Assembly: GCA_963711725.1 (NCBI GenBank) | Contig: CAVQFO010000025.1 | Location: forward strand, 84,089-148,088 | From: CAVQFO01 sp963711725 | Lineage (GTDB): Bacteria; Pseudomonadota; Gammaproteobacteria; Nitrococcales; Aquisalimonadaceae | Length of the DNA: 64,000 nucleotides | Direction: 5' to 3' | Shown here: positions 1-8,161 of the stretch, in pieces | How the letters are laid out: each line of letters begins with the position of its first letter | How positions within the stretch are numbered: the stretch's first letter is position 1 | Notes under the pieces: generated by a model | Databases searched by the model: none | Seen by the model: the letters and a program-made list of their open reading frames with translations, nothing else | What the model was told of the DNA's origin: nothing | Position numbers and translations under genes: made by a program

Positions 1-160
1 TCACGGCGACCGTCAGGGCCACGGTAATGACAAGGCGCACGCGTACCGCCGCCAAGGGGCTGTTGAACAACGGCGCGGTGAGCATCATCCCGCTCACCCG
101 CAGCAGCGGCCACATGAACAGACCGATCCAACCGGTAACTTGTGCGTCTGTGAAGACCAT
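1..160 (-). CDS. fliR: Flagellar export gate protein FliR (partial, N-terminal 53 codons)
   Basis: FliR is an integral membrane subunit of the flagellar type III export gate, assembling with FliP and FliQ. Only the first 53 codons are in the window. The ATG is at 160 and the product begins MVFTDAQVTGWIGLF, followed by a hydrophobic helix and the LLRVSGMMLTAPLF stretch typical of the family. It lies downstream of fliQ in the fliLMNOPQR order, which supports the call. It is separated from fliQ by about 240 bases that carry a REP inverted pair, unusual in an otherwise packed operon. The rest of the gene lies outside the window. Confidence 0.88.
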   Translation of the reverse strand, partial: MVFTDAQVTGWIGLFMWPLLRVSGMMLTAPLFNSPLAAVRVRLVITVALTVAV

Positions 161-180
161 GGGTCGCTAGCCCTGAGAGG

Positions 181-291
181 GTTCGCGGTCGGCACGACCG
201 CTCCCGCCGAAATCTCTCGTAGGAGCGGCGCTCACCGCCGCGAACCCCACGGACCCATACCGAGGTTCGCGGCGGTGAGCGCCGCTCCTAC
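181..291. repeat. REP-A inverted pair plus a divergent third copy between fliQ and fliR
   Basis: Two arms, 219-246 and 264-291, are near-perfect inverted copies of a REP that begins GTAG, continues GAGCGGCGCTCACC and ends GCCGCGAAC. A related variant (TTCGCGGTCGGCACGACC, then GCTCCC) sits at 181-206. The paired arms would form a long cruciform or mRNA hairpin between two genes of one operon. The same family recurs at 12788, 13261, 21680, 25058, 29155 and 44563. Confidence 0.85.
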
Positions 292-403
292 GGGAAAGGA
301 ATCGTCCAGCCATGGTGGGCGCGGTCGTGTCGACACCATTCCCGTGCCCTGCGTTCTGAAACAAGCGGCTCATCCCGATCTCCCCTGCGATCACCAACCG
401 GCG

Positions 404-673
404 TCAGTGGATATACGTCGGGACGTTGAGAAACAGCTGCCGGGTGAAATCCAGGAGCACATGAAGCATCCAGGGTGAGGCCACGAACAAGGTCAGCGCC
501 AACACACCCAACTTGGGCACAAAGCTCATGGTCTGCTCGTTGATCTGGGTGGCCGCCTGGAACATGCCCACCACCACGCCGGCTATCAGCGCGGCGATCA
601 GCACCGGGGCCGCCAACAGGATTGCCACCGTCAGGGCCTGCTTGCCGAGGGTTATCGCGAATTCGGGGCTCAT
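404..673 (-). CDS. fliQ: Flagellar export gate protein FliQ
   Basis: FliQ is a small two-helix membrane subunit of the flagellar type III export gate, placed around FliP/FliR in the core complex. The 89-residue product begins MSPEFAITLGKQAL and has two hydrophobic segments at about residues 14-38 and 52-74, the family's normal length and topology. It lies 13 bases after fliP. The NEQTMSFVPKL loop between the helices is characteristic of FliQ. The usual fliPQ order supports the assignment, and I see no sign of damage. Confidence 0.95.
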   Translation of the reverse strand: MSPEFAITLGKQALTVAILLAAPVLIAALIAGVVVGMFQAATQINEQTMSFVPKLGVLALTLFVASPWMLHVLLDFTRQLFLNVPTYIH

Positions 674-686
674 GGTCTCGACCTCC

Positions 687-1436
687 TCAGGAAACGAAAC
701 TGGATGCGAGCGTGCCCATGATCAGCGACCAGCCGTCCACCAGGACGAACAGCATGATCTTGAAGGGCAGTGAGATGATCATGGGCGAGAGCATGAGCAT
801 ACCCATGGACATCAAGGTGCTGGCCACCACCAGATCGATGACCAGAAACGGGAGAAACAGCATGAATCCGATCTGGAAAGCCGTCTTCAGCTCGCTGGTG
901 ACGAAGGCCGGCACCAGCACGGTGAACGGAATATCGTCGGCGGTCGCCACGGGCTTTTCCTTGGCGATGCGCATGAACATCGCCAGATCGTCCTTGCGGG
1001 TCTGGGCCGTCATGAACTTGCGGAACGGCAACTCCGCCCGATGCAGCGCGTCGCCGGCGTTTATCTGCTCCTGCATGTAGGGCTGCACGGCATTGCTGTA
1101 CACGTTCTGGAAGACCGGCATCATCACGAACAACGTGAGGAAGAACGCCAGGCCCAACAGGATCTGATTGGACGGAGTCTGCCCCGTACCCAGCGCCGTG
1201 CGCAGAATGCCCAGCACGACGATGATGCGGGTGAACGAGGTGAGCATCAGCAACGCCGCCGGCAGCAGCGTCAGGATGGTCATCAGGAACAGGATCTGGA
1301 TGCTCAGACTATAGGTCTGGCCGCCGGAACCCCCGGTGACGGTGATGGCTTCGAGCCCCGGAGTCTGGGCCGCGGCACCCGCCGAAAGAAGCAGGAGCCC
1401 CAGGAGGACAACGAGCCTTTGAGGCAACCTTTTCAT
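687..1436 (-). CDS. fliP: Flagellar export gate protein FliP
   Basis: FliP forms the pore of the flagellar export gate together with FliR and FliQ. The 249-residue product starts with a cleavable-type signal (basic MKRLPQR, a leucine-rich core, then AGAAAQ). It continues with the conserved LTSFTRIIVVLGILR and GLAFFLTLFVMMP segments and ends with C-terminal hydrophobic helices around MLMLSPMIISLPFK. Length is typical. The gene is preceded by a 184-base gap after fliO, whereas its upstream neighbours overlap by four bases. That gap holds no recognisable gene. Confidence 0.96.
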   Translation of the reverse strand: MKRLPQRLVVLLGLLLLSAGAAAQTPGLEAITVTGGSGGQTYSLSIQILFLMTILTLLPAALLMLTSFTRIIVVLGILRTALGTGQTPSNQILLGLAFFLTLFVMMPVFQNVYSNAVQPYMQEQINAGDALHRAELPFRKFMTAQTRKDDLAMFMRIAKEKPVATADDIPFTVLVPAFVTSELKTAFQIGFMLFLPFLVIDLVVASTLMSMGMLMLSPMIISLPFKIMLFVLVDGWSLIMGTLASSFVS

Positions 1437-1620
1437 GCCTCAGAGTCCCTGAGCGATTTGTCTGTTAAGCGCCGGCGACGCAGTGCGCGTCATCCCACAT
1501 AATGAGGCCGCAACACCGCAGGCGAAGCGTTCAGGGAGGTCCTTAGGGCGGCCACGACGCCCGTCGGGGCCGCTGAGATATGACAATGTTGCCTGAAAGG
1601 CTATTGGAGTCGGTCGCATT

Positions 1621-2112
1621 TCATCGCTTCTCGTCTTGCTGCATCGCCTGACGCAGCCGTTCCGCGAACGGTCGGCCTTGCGTGTCGGACCCTTTGCCGC
1701 CGCCCCGGTTGACCGGGGTGACATCCAGGGGTTTATCCAACACATGCAAAGTCTGTACCCGTCCCGGCGAAACGCCGACAAGAAGCTGTTCTTCACCGAC
1801 TTGGAGGAGGATGACTTTCTCGCGCGAACCGACGGAAAGCCCGCCCAGAATGCGCATTTGACCGGCCGCCGACTGGGTCAGCCCGCCGAAACGGCGGAGA
1901 AACCACTTGAGGCCGAAGATGAGGGCCATGATGACCGCGAGACCCAGACTGAGCTTGATCAAAGCGGTCATATCGACCTGGGGCGCTGCGGGCGCCGGAG
2001 TTTCGGCGGCCCGCAGTGTTGTGGAAGTCAGGATATTGACGGCCACCGCCGCTCCCGCCGCGCCGAGGCGCCGGGCATGGGAACGGGCATGGCCAATCAG
2101 GCGCCGCATCAA
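1621..2112 (-). CDS. fliO: Flagellar protein FliO
   Basis: FliO assists FliP assembly into the export gate. The 163-residue product has a hydrophobic N-terminal segment, a single strong transmembrane helix near residues 50-70 (KLSLGLAVIMALIFGLKWFL) and a cytoplasmic part containing the family pattern ILGGLSVGSREKVILLQVGEEQLLVGVSPG. The start overlaps the fliN stop (ATGA, 2109-2112), implying translational coupling. FliO is poorly conserved, but the order fliM-fliN-fliO-fliP and the motif make the call secure. Confidence 0.92.
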   Translation of the reverse strand: MMRRLIGHARSHARRLGAAGAAVAVNILTSTTLRAAETPAPAAPQVDMTALIKLSLGLAVIMALIFGLKWFLRRFGGLTQSAAGQMRILGGLSVGSREKVILLQVGEEQLLVGVSPGRVQTLHVLDKPLDVTPVNRGGGKGSDTQGRPFAERLRQAMQQDEKR

Positions 2113-2537
2113 CGCAGTTTCTTGATCCGCTCGGCGGGGCTGACCACGTCGGTCAGCCGGATACCGAAGCGCTCGTTGACCACCACCACCTCGCCATGGG
2201 CGATCAGGGTGCCGTTGACCAGCACGTCCAGCGGCTCGCCGGCCAGGCGATCCAGCTCCACCACGGAACCCTGATTGAGGTGGAGCAGATTGCGGATACT
2301 GATCTTGGTGCGGCCGATCTCCATGGCCAGCGTTACCGGGATGTCGAGAATCACATCGAGATTGAGATCCTCGTCACCCGTGTCGCTGTCCGGATCCGCC
2401 TGGAGATTGTCCAGCGCGGCCTTTTCGACCTCCGCAGCCTTGCCGCCCTTGGACTCCGCTTCGGTCTGCTCGGCCATGGCCGCGGCCCAGTCGTCGTCCG
2501 GGCTGCCGTTTTCCTGGTTCTGCGTTTCGTCGTTCAT
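2109..2537 (-). CDS. fliN: Flagellar motor switch protein FliN
   Basis: FliN is a C-ring component needed for export and for CheY-P dependent switching. The 142-residue product has an acidic, low-complexity N-terminal half (about residues 1-60) and a C-terminal SpoA/surface-presentation domain. The domain shows LDVILDIPVTLAMEIGRT, GSVVELDRLAGEPLDVLVNG and the terminal VVNERFGIRLTDVV. The ATG overlaps the fliM stop by four bases. Length and domain order match FliN proteins that carry an acidic extension. Confidence 0.96.
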   Translation of the reverse strand: MNDETQNQENGSPDDDWAAAMAEQTEAESKGGKAAEVEKAALDNLQADPDSDTGDEDLNLDVILDIPVTLAMEIGRTKISIRNLLHLNQGSVVELDRLAGEPLDVLVNGTLIAHGEVVVVNERFGIRLTDVVSPAERIKKLR

Positions 2538-3547
2538 GACTCGCTCCTATCCGCCGGGACCGCTTTTTCGATGTCCTCGACACGGATGTGCTTGGTCAGT
2601 TTGATAGCGGCGTTCCCGCCGGAGGCGCCGTACCGCCCCCGAAACACCGGTACGTCTTCGGCGAATACCGTCACCGCGTCGGGCAACTCCACCGGGATGA
2701 TGTCGCCGGGCTTGAGCCGGCGCAGGTCCTTGAGACTGATATCCACTTGCGTCAGCAAGGCGCTGAGTTCCACCTGCGCGGATTTCATTTCTTCCCGCAG
2801 GGACCGCGTCCAGCGTTCGTCCACCTCGTTGCGGTCGCTCTGCACACCGGCGGCCAGCTGCTCACGGATAGGCTCGATATTCGTATAGGGGATGGTGACG
2901 TGAAAATCCCCGCCGCCGCCTTCCATTTCCACATGGAAGCGGCTGACGACCACCACCTCCGAGGGGCTGACGATATTCGCAAACTGCGGATTCACCTCGG
3001 AATTCAGGTATTCGAATTCCACCGGCAACACCGGCGCCCAGGCATCCTCCAGATCTGAAAAGGCCTGGTCCAGAACCATCCGCACCACGCGCAACTCGGT
3101 GGGCGTGAACTCACGACCCTCGATCTTTGTGAAGTAGCGCCCGTCGCCCCCAAAGAAATTGTCGACGATGATGAACACCAGCTTGGGATCGACGATACAC
3201 AGTGAGCTGCCGCGCAGCGGATTGATCCGCACGATATTCAGGCTGGTGGGCACGAACAGCGTATGGATGTACTCCCCGAACTTCATCATCTCCACGCCGC
3301 CCACGGAAACCTCCGGGGTCTTGCGCAGCATGTTGAACAGCCCGATCCGGAACAGGCGCGCGAATCGCTCGTTGATCATTTCCAGGGTGGGCATGCGCCC
3401 ACGCACGATCCGTTCCTGGCTGTTGAAGTCGTAGGAACGGATCTCGCCGTCGGCGCCCTCGTCGCCTTCGGTACCGACATCGCCGCCGTCGATACCGTGC
3501 AACAGCGCGTCGATTTCGTCCTGGCTGAGTATGTCCTGCGTAGCCAT
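2534..3547 (-). CDS. fliM: Flagellar motor switch protein FliM
   Basis: FliM is the C-ring protein that binds CheY-P and transmits the switch to FliG. The 337-residue product carries the N-terminal CheY-binding signature LSQDEIDALL at residues 7-16, then the FliM middle domain (RMPTLEMINERFARLFR) and a C-terminal SpoA domain. Length equals the family norm. It lies 9 bases after fliL and overlaps fliN by four bases, within the fliLMNOPQR transcription unit driven by the sigma-54 promoter at 4115-4131. Confidence 0.97.
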   Translation of the reverse strand: MATQDILSQDEIDALLHGIDGGDVGTEGDEGADGEIRSYDFNSQERIVRGRMPTLEMINERFARLFRIGLFNMLRKTPEVSVGGVEMMKFGEYIHTLFVPTSLNIVRINPLRGSSLCIVDPKLVFIIVDNFFGGDGRYFTKIEGREFTPTELRVVRMVLDQAFSDLEDAWAPVLPVEFEYLNSEVNPQFANIVSPSEVVVVSRFHVEMEGGGGDFHVTIPYTNIEPIREQLAAGVQSDRNEVDERWTRSLREEMKSAQVELSALLTQVDISLKDLRRLKPGDIIPVELPDAVTVFAEDVPVFRGRYGASGGNAAIKLTKHIRVEDIEKAVPADRSES

Positions 3548-3556
3548 GCTAGGGCC

Positions 3557-4078
3557 CTACTGCATCACGAAGCCGGTGAAGTAGACCGCTTCGATTTGAT
3601 CGGCGGCGCCCACTTTGGCAAGCACCTTGTTGACCTCTTCCTTGGCTTCTTCCCGCAGTTTCTCCTTGCCGTCCCGGGTGCTGACCGTCTCATAGGTCTG
3701 GCTGCCCAGAAGCAGCAGGAGGTTATTGCGGATCATCGGCATGTTGTCCTGCACGGCATCCAGGGCGTCCTGCTTGCGGGCCATGACCTGCATGGTCACC
3801 TGAAGAAAGCCGACGCCGCCCTGACGCTCGAAATTCACCACCAGCGGCGGATCCAGCGCCAGGTATTTCGGCGGCGCCTTGGTCTCCTCCTTGGCCTTGT
3901 CTTCGGCGGCGGGCTGCTCGGTGGCTTGATCGCCTTCGGCCGCGGGAGCCGAATGCCCGATCACCCCACCGAAGTAAAGCGCCGCCGTGGTACCGCCAGC
4001 AAGCACGATCAGCACCACCACGGCCACCAGAATGATGACCTTCGCCTTGCCCGCCTGCCTCTGAAAAGCTGTTGCCAT
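3557..4078 (-). CDS. fliL: Flagellar basal body-associated protein FliL
   Basis: FliL is a single-pass inner-membrane protein that surrounds and supports the stator units. I chose the ATG at 4078 (MATAFQRQAGKAK). It gives a 173-residue protein with a short cytoplasmic tail, one transmembrane helix at about residues 12-38 and a periplasmic domain ending VYFTGFVMQ. A longer reading frame to 4144 would run across the sigma-54 promoter, so that start is rejected. This is the first gene of the fliLMNOPQR operon, and a terminator behind fliK separates the two units. Confidence 0.94.
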   Translation of the reverse strand: MATAFQRQAGKAKVIILVAVVVLIVLAGGTTAALYFGGVIGHSAPAAEGDQATEQPAAEDKAKEETKAPPKYLALDPPLVVNFERQGGVGFLQVTMQVMARKQDALDAVQDNMPMIRNNLLLLLGSQTYETVSTRDGKEKLREEAKEEVNKVLAKVGAADQIEAVYFTGFVMQ

Positions 4079-4114
4079 TCGGGAACCCCACCGCCTGTGT
4101 TCGTTATTTATTGT

Positions 4115-4131
4115 GAGCAAGACCCGTGCCA
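4115..4131 (-). promoter_or_regulatory. Sigma-54 promoter of fliL
   Basis: On the minus strand the sequence is TGGCAC-GGGTC-TTGCTC, with GG and GC exactly 10 bases apart as required for a -24/-12 promoter. It lies about 37 bases upstream of the fliL ATG, downstream of the fliK terminator. Confidence 0.85.
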
Positions 4132-4285
4132 CGGGCCCGTACAAACCCTACCACGGCCACGGATGCCGTATAGGGTGTCCTTAACCGTGGATTTTATCCA
4201 TGTTCGCGCACGAACTACCAAACTCGCGTCACACAGCGCCGGATTCCCGTCTTCGGGGTGTCAACGGATCGACGGCGGCGGACAC

Positions 4286-4310
4286 AAAAAAGGGGCGTGG
4301 CGCGCCCCCT
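4286..4310 (-). terminator. Rho-independent terminator after fliK
   Basis: Read on the minus strand, a GGGGCG/CGCCCC stem (4292-4308) with a five-base loop is followed directly by six T residues (4291-4286). It sits between fliK and the fliL promoter and separates the two units. Confidence 0.88.
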
Positions 4311-4369
4311 CTTTCCAGCGCCTTCGGGCGCCACGCTTCCGGCCATCCGGCCGGCGCGCCAAGGTCTCA

Positions 4370-5428
4370 TCACGCGTAGTGATCCACCAGGCCCCGCGCG
4401 GCCATCATTCCGACCGAGGAAACGCTCATCTCCTCGCCCTCCCCCTCGACGCCGGAGCCGAGCCCGCCGGCGCCACCGGCGTTGTCCGAGGACTGATGAG
4501 AGTGCCCGCCCGGCTGAGACTGATCCCGGGCTACGTTGACGTCCACCGCGCCAAAACCTTGCTCCGCCAGCATGTGCCGGAGCCGAGGGATTTCGTTCTG
4601 CACGGCATCGTGGGTCGCGCCGTGATGCACCGTGAAGGCGATGGTCGCGTGGTCGCCCTTGGTGGAAATGGAGATCTGGATGGGCCCCAGCTCCTTGGGA
4701 TGGATATGCAGACTGGCCTGCTGCATGTCGGTCTTGGCCATCCAGGTCAGCCGTTCGCCCAGCCCCTGCCCCCAATCCGGATGGTCCATGGGCGTGGGCA
4801 ACTGCAGATTGACCACCTCGGTGCGCTGTGCCTGGGAGGTGGCGCTGGCGTCGCCGTTCACTATCGCCGCGCTCAACACCTGAAAATTCTGCTGGGCCCC
4901 GGCGGCGTCCGGCTTTCGGTCGTTGCCTTGAAGCTGCGCGGTGCCGGATTCGAGGAAGGCCTTGAGCTGGGACATCAGAACCGTCTTGCCCGCACCGGTC
5001 AGCGCATCCTGGGCCTTGCCCAGCAGCGCTCCCTGGTCCGTATCGCTGATCAACGCGCCATCGCCATGGGCGATCAGCTGCAGCAATTCCGTGGGATCAA
5101 GCTTCTTGCCATCGTCCTTGTGCGCGGGCTTCACCTCGACGGCGGCAACGTCCGCCTCTCCGACCTGCTCAGCGCCGGGCTTGTCCGCACCGCTCTTGAC
5201 CCCCAGCAGGAGCTGCAAGATTTCGCCGGCATCCGGCAACTCCTTGCCGAACTGCTGTTGAAGGACGCTCTGCAATTCCTTCTCCGTCAGCTTGCCGTCC
5301 TTGAGCGCGCCGGACTCCACCAAGGCATTCAGAAAGCCTTTGCGGTCGCTGTCCGAGAGCTTGTCCAGGCCCGGGATCTTGTCCGAAATCTTGTCCAGGT
5401 TGCCCTGCAGGACGTTGACGATATTCAT
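4370..5428 (-). CDS. fliK: Flagellar hook-length control protein FliK
   Basis: FliK measures hook length and switches export specificity through FlhB. The 352-residue product has a variable, Q/K/D-rich N-terminal part. Its C-terminal Flg_hook domain lies at about residues 215-300 and includes LTWMAKTDMQQASLHIHPKE, LGPIQISIS and IPRLRHMLAEQGFGAVDVNV. The tail is Gly/Ser-rich. It is shorter than enterobacterial FliK but domain order is standard. It appears to be transcribed alone, from the sigma-54 promoter at 5467-5482 to the terminator at 4286-4310. Confidence 0.93.
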   Translation of the reverse strand: MNIVNVLQGNLDKISDKIPGLDKLSDSDRKGFLNALVESGALKDGKLTEKELQSVLQQQFGKELPDAGEILQLLLGVKSGADKPGAEQVGEADVAAVEVKPAHKDDGKKLDPTELLQLIAHGDGALISDTDQGALLGKAQDALTGAGKTVLMSQLKAFLESGTAQLQGNDRKPDAAGAQQNFQVLSAAIVNGDASATSQAQRTEVVNLQLPTPMDHPDWGQGLGERLTWMAKTDMQQASLHIHPKELGPIQISISTKGDHATIAFTVHHGATHDAVQNEIPRLRHMLAEQGFGAVDVNVARDQSQPGGHSHQSSDNAGGAGGLGSGVEGEGEEMSVSSVGMMAARGLVDHYA

Positions 5429-5466
5429 GCTGTACTCCGTTCCGAACGGGGGTTTCCTTTATTCAT

Positions 5467-5482
5467 TGCAAGACCGGGGCCA
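5467..5482 (-). promoter_or_regulatory. Sigma-54 promoter of fliK
   Basis: The minus strand reads TGGCCC-CGGTC-TTGCA, with the invariant GG and GC 10 bases apart. It lies about 39 bases upstream of the fliK ATG and just downstream of the repeat hairpin that follows fliJ. Confidence 0.8.
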
Positions 5483-5484
5483 GG

Positions 5485-5570
5485 TTTCACCACAGAGGCA
5501 CAGAGGACACAGAGAAACCAATCGCCATGTCTTCGTTGCCTCTCTCTGTGTCCTCTGTGTCTCTGTGGTT
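5485..5570. repeat. CACAGAG-family inverted repeat between fliJ and fliK
   Basis: The left arm (5485-5519) contains ACCACAGAGGCACAGAGG and the right arm (5540-5570) the complementary CCTCTGTGTCTCTGTGGT, around a spacer of about 20 bases. Related copies lie at 12883, 13115, 57164 and 57513. I do not recognise a coding function. The element looks like a dispersed palindromic repeat. Confidence 0.75.
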
Positions 5571-5587
5571 AATCTTCAACTACCGTT

Positions 5588-6040
5588 CTACCGCTCGTCC
5601 TTGCGCTTATGGGCATGCCGTTGCTGCGCCAGTTCATCGGTGTCCCGCTGTTCCTGGCGTTCCACCTCGCGGCGCTCCTGGTCGCGATAGCGATCCACCA
5701 CTTTTTCGATGGCCGTGGCGTGGGTCTGCTGCGCCAGCCATTCCCGGCGCTTGGTCTCCGCGTACTGCTCGGCCCGGTACACGCGCTCGCGCTGCTCCTC
5801 GACGGCGGCGTCGATGCGGCTGATGAAGGCGTTGTAGTCCCGAAGACGGAAAGCGCCCATGCCTTTGGCGCCGACATCGGAAAGCTGGGACTGATAGTCC
5901 TGGCGGAAGTTGATGAGCTGCTCCAGACGCTGTTTCTGGAGCTCAAGATCGTCGCGGGCCTCGGCGAAATCCCGGGCTATCCGGTTCGCCTTTTCCGACG
6001 CAAAGCCGTGCACCGTCGACATACGCTCGGAGCGGGTCAA
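5588..6040 (-). CDS. fliJ: Flagellar export protein FliJ
   Basis: FliJ is the central coiled-coil stalk of the FliHI export ATPase and cycles chaperones for late substrates. The 150-residue product is almost entirely charged helix rich in R, E and Q (for example EARDDLELQKQRLEQLINFRQDYQ), as expected for an antiparallel coiled coil. Length is typical. It follows fliI after about 80 bases and is the last gene of the fliEFGHIJ run. Sequence identity in the family is low, so the call rests on coiled-coil content, length and position. Confidence 0.92.
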   Translation of the reverse strand: MTRSERMSTVHGFASEKANRIARDFAEARDDLELQKQRLEQLINFRQDYQSQLSDVGAKGMGAFRLRDYNAFISRIDAAVEEQRERVYRAEQYAETKRREWLAQQTHATAIEKVVDRYRDQERREVERQEQRDTDELAQQRHAHKRKDER

Positions 6041-6121
6041 GGCGGGCCTCCTGTTCGTTTTTCGTTATTGCGACCGGGGCCATTGCTCCCCGATTCACCG
6101 TGCACCCAACCAGGCCACGTT

Positions 6122-7472
6122 TCAAGCAGTATCGCCCAGCAATTGCTGCAGCTGGGAGCGACTTTGCTGCACGTTGACCGCCTCCGACAAATCCTGGCGC
6201 AGGAACTCGGTCAGCTTGGGGTAATAGGCGATGGCCTCGTCCACCCGGGGATCGCTGCCGCGCTGGTAGGCACCCACGTTGATCAGGTCCTGGTTCTGGC
6301 GGTACAGGCCGTAGATCTGCTTGAATCGCTGCGCCAGCCGCTGCTGTGCGGGGTCGGTTATGTTCAGCATGGCACGGCTGACGGAAGCCTCGATATCGAT
6401 GGCCGGATAATGACCGGCATCGGCCAGTTGCCGGGACAATACGACGTGGCCGTCGAGAATGGCGCGCGCCGCGTCGGCAATGGGATCGTTCTGATCGTCG
6501 CCTTCCGCCAGAACCGTATAGAACGCCGTGATCGAACCGCCGCCCTCGGGGCCGTTACCGGCGCGCTCCACCAGCCGCGGCAGCTTGGCGAACACGGACG
6601 GCGGGTAACCCTTGGTCGTGGGCGGTTCACCGATGGACAGACCGATCTCGCGCTGAGCCTGGGCAAACCGGGTGAGCGAATCCATCAGGAGCAGAACCTG
6701 TTTGCCCTGATCTCGGAAATATTCGGCAATGGCCGTGGCCTGCATGGCGCCGTGAAGCCGCATCAGCGGCGAGGCGTCCGCGGGCGCGGCCACCACCACG
6801 GACCGGGCCAGCCCCGCTTTTCCCAGAATCCCCTCGATGAACTCCTTCACCTCTCGGCCACGTTCACCGATCAGCCCCACCACCACAACATCGGCGTTGG
6901 TATAGCGGGTCATCATGCCCAGAAGCACACTCTTGCCCACGCCGCTGCCGGCGAAAAGGCCCATGCGCTGGCCGCGGCCCACGGTCATCAAGGCGTTGAT
7001 GGCGCGCACGCCCACATCCAACGGTTCACGGATCGGCGCGCGCCCCAGGGGATTGACCATTCTGCCGGCCAACGGCAACCGGGCTTCCACCCGAAACTCG
7101 CCACGACCATCCAGCGGTGCGCCGCCGCCATCGAGAATCCGCCCCAACAGGCCCTGGCCCACTTCCACTTCGTAGACACCCCGATGGGGGACCACCCGGG
7201 CGTTTGGCGTCAGCCCCTGAATATCCCCGGTGGGCATCAGGTAAAGGCTTTCGCCCGAGAACCCCACCACCTCCGCCTCGATTTTCTCGCCGGCGCCGGT
7301 TTCCACGGTACAGCGCGCGCCCACGGGCGCTTCGCAGCCTTCGGCCTCCAGCGTCAGGCCCACCATGCGGCGCAGCACGCCCTTCCACCTGCATGGTCGG
7401 CGGAGTCAATTCGCTGCCACGGCGGCGCAAACGTTCAGCCCAGATCTCCGCCCTGCCCTGTTCGGCGGTCAC
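6122..7472 (-). CDS. fliI: Flagellum-specific export ATPase FliI (frameshift near 7381)
   Basis: FliI is the F1-beta-like ATPase that energises flagellar export. The start at 7472 overlaps the fliH stop by four bases and encodes MTAEQGRAEIWAERLRR up to MQVEG. The rest of the protein (VLRRMVGLTLEAEG onward, Walker A GLFAGSGVGKSV, GERGREVKEF, LLLMDSLTRFAQAQREIGL) is in another frame. Reading GGC instead of GGGC at about 7380-7382 joins VEG to VLRRM and restores one full-length FliI of about 450 residues. As written, only an internal GTG at 7378 would give a 418-residue product. One extra G in a homopolymer suggests sequencing error or a recent mutation. Confidence 0.88.
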
Positions 7473-8161
7473 GGTTCCTCTCCCTCGGCTTCGGCCGGGT
7501 CCCGGTCGTCGCCCAGGACCTGGGTGGCCAACGCGGTAAGGCGCCGCTCCAGGCTGGCGTCGATACGCGAGGCGGCGGTGGTGACACGGCAGCCTCCGCG
7601 GCTGACGGTCATGTCCTCCACCACTTTCCAGGCCCTCTCCTCCTGGGAAGCCCCCAGCACCTCGTTGAGAAACCTGGCGTCTTCCGGATGCACCTGCACC
7701 CGCACGTCGCGGGCGGAAAGCGGCAGCATCGCCAGAGCTTCGCGGACCACCGGCAGCACTTCGCCCGGTTGGGTCTGTATCTCGCGGCGGATGATCTGCT
7801 TGGCCATGATGAAGGCGAGCTCCACGAGCTGGGACTCCACCTCCTCATCCATCTGCTTCAAGGCATTGGACAACTGATTGGCAATCCGCCCAATCTCCTG
7901 TGCCCGATTACGCGCCTCCTGTTCGCCCGCCTTGTAGCCCTCCTGACGGCCCGCTTCCAGACCGGCCTTGCGGCCTTCCTCGAAGCCTTCGTCGTAGGCC
8001 TGTTTCTGAATCCCCTCCAGCTCCCCGGCGGTGGCGGGGCCGCCTGGGCGCTTGCGGGCATCGCGTTTGTCGTGGGGGCCGGGACCGTCCACCGCCGGAG
8101 GCTCCCAGCGGCTGACCCGGGCCTCGGCGGAGCCCTCGGAGATCACCTTAGATAAAGTCAT
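7469..8161 (-). CDS. fliH: Flagellar assembly protein FliH
   Basis: FliH is the peripheral stalk-like regulator of FliI and links it to the C-ring. I chose the ATG at 8161 (MTLSKVISEGSAEARVSRWEPP) because a GGAGG sequence lies 7-8 bases upstream and the RWEPP motif near the N-terminus is typical. The product is 230 residues. It has a central helix rich in GxxxG-type repeats (EGIQKQAYDEGFEEGRKAG) and a C-terminal domain with VRVQVHPEDARFL. The gene overlaps the fliG 3' end by 14 bases and fliI by four. Confidence 0.94.
   Translation of the reverse strand: MTLSKVISEGSAEARVSRWEPPAVDGPGPHDKRDARKRPGGPATAGELEGIQKQAYDEGFEEGRKAGLEAGRQEGYKAGEQEARNRAQEIGRIANQLSNALKQMDEEVESQLVELAFIMAKQIIRREIQTQPGEVLPVVREALAMLPLSARDVRVQVHPEDARFLNEVLGASQEERAWKVVEDMTVSRGGCRVTTAASRIDASLERRLTALATQVLGDDRDPAEAEGEEP

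Noticed and set aside
1440..1796. A 118-codon frame spanning the fliO 3' end and the fliO-fliP gap
   Set aside because: Its first two thirds are an alternative frame of fliO, and the rest shows no protein-like pattern.
3263..5572. A 769-codon frame on the plus strand opposite fliM, fliL and fliK
   Set aside because: It runs antisense to three well-identified flagellar genes and has shadow-like composition (rich in His, Gly and Leu), with no family pattern.
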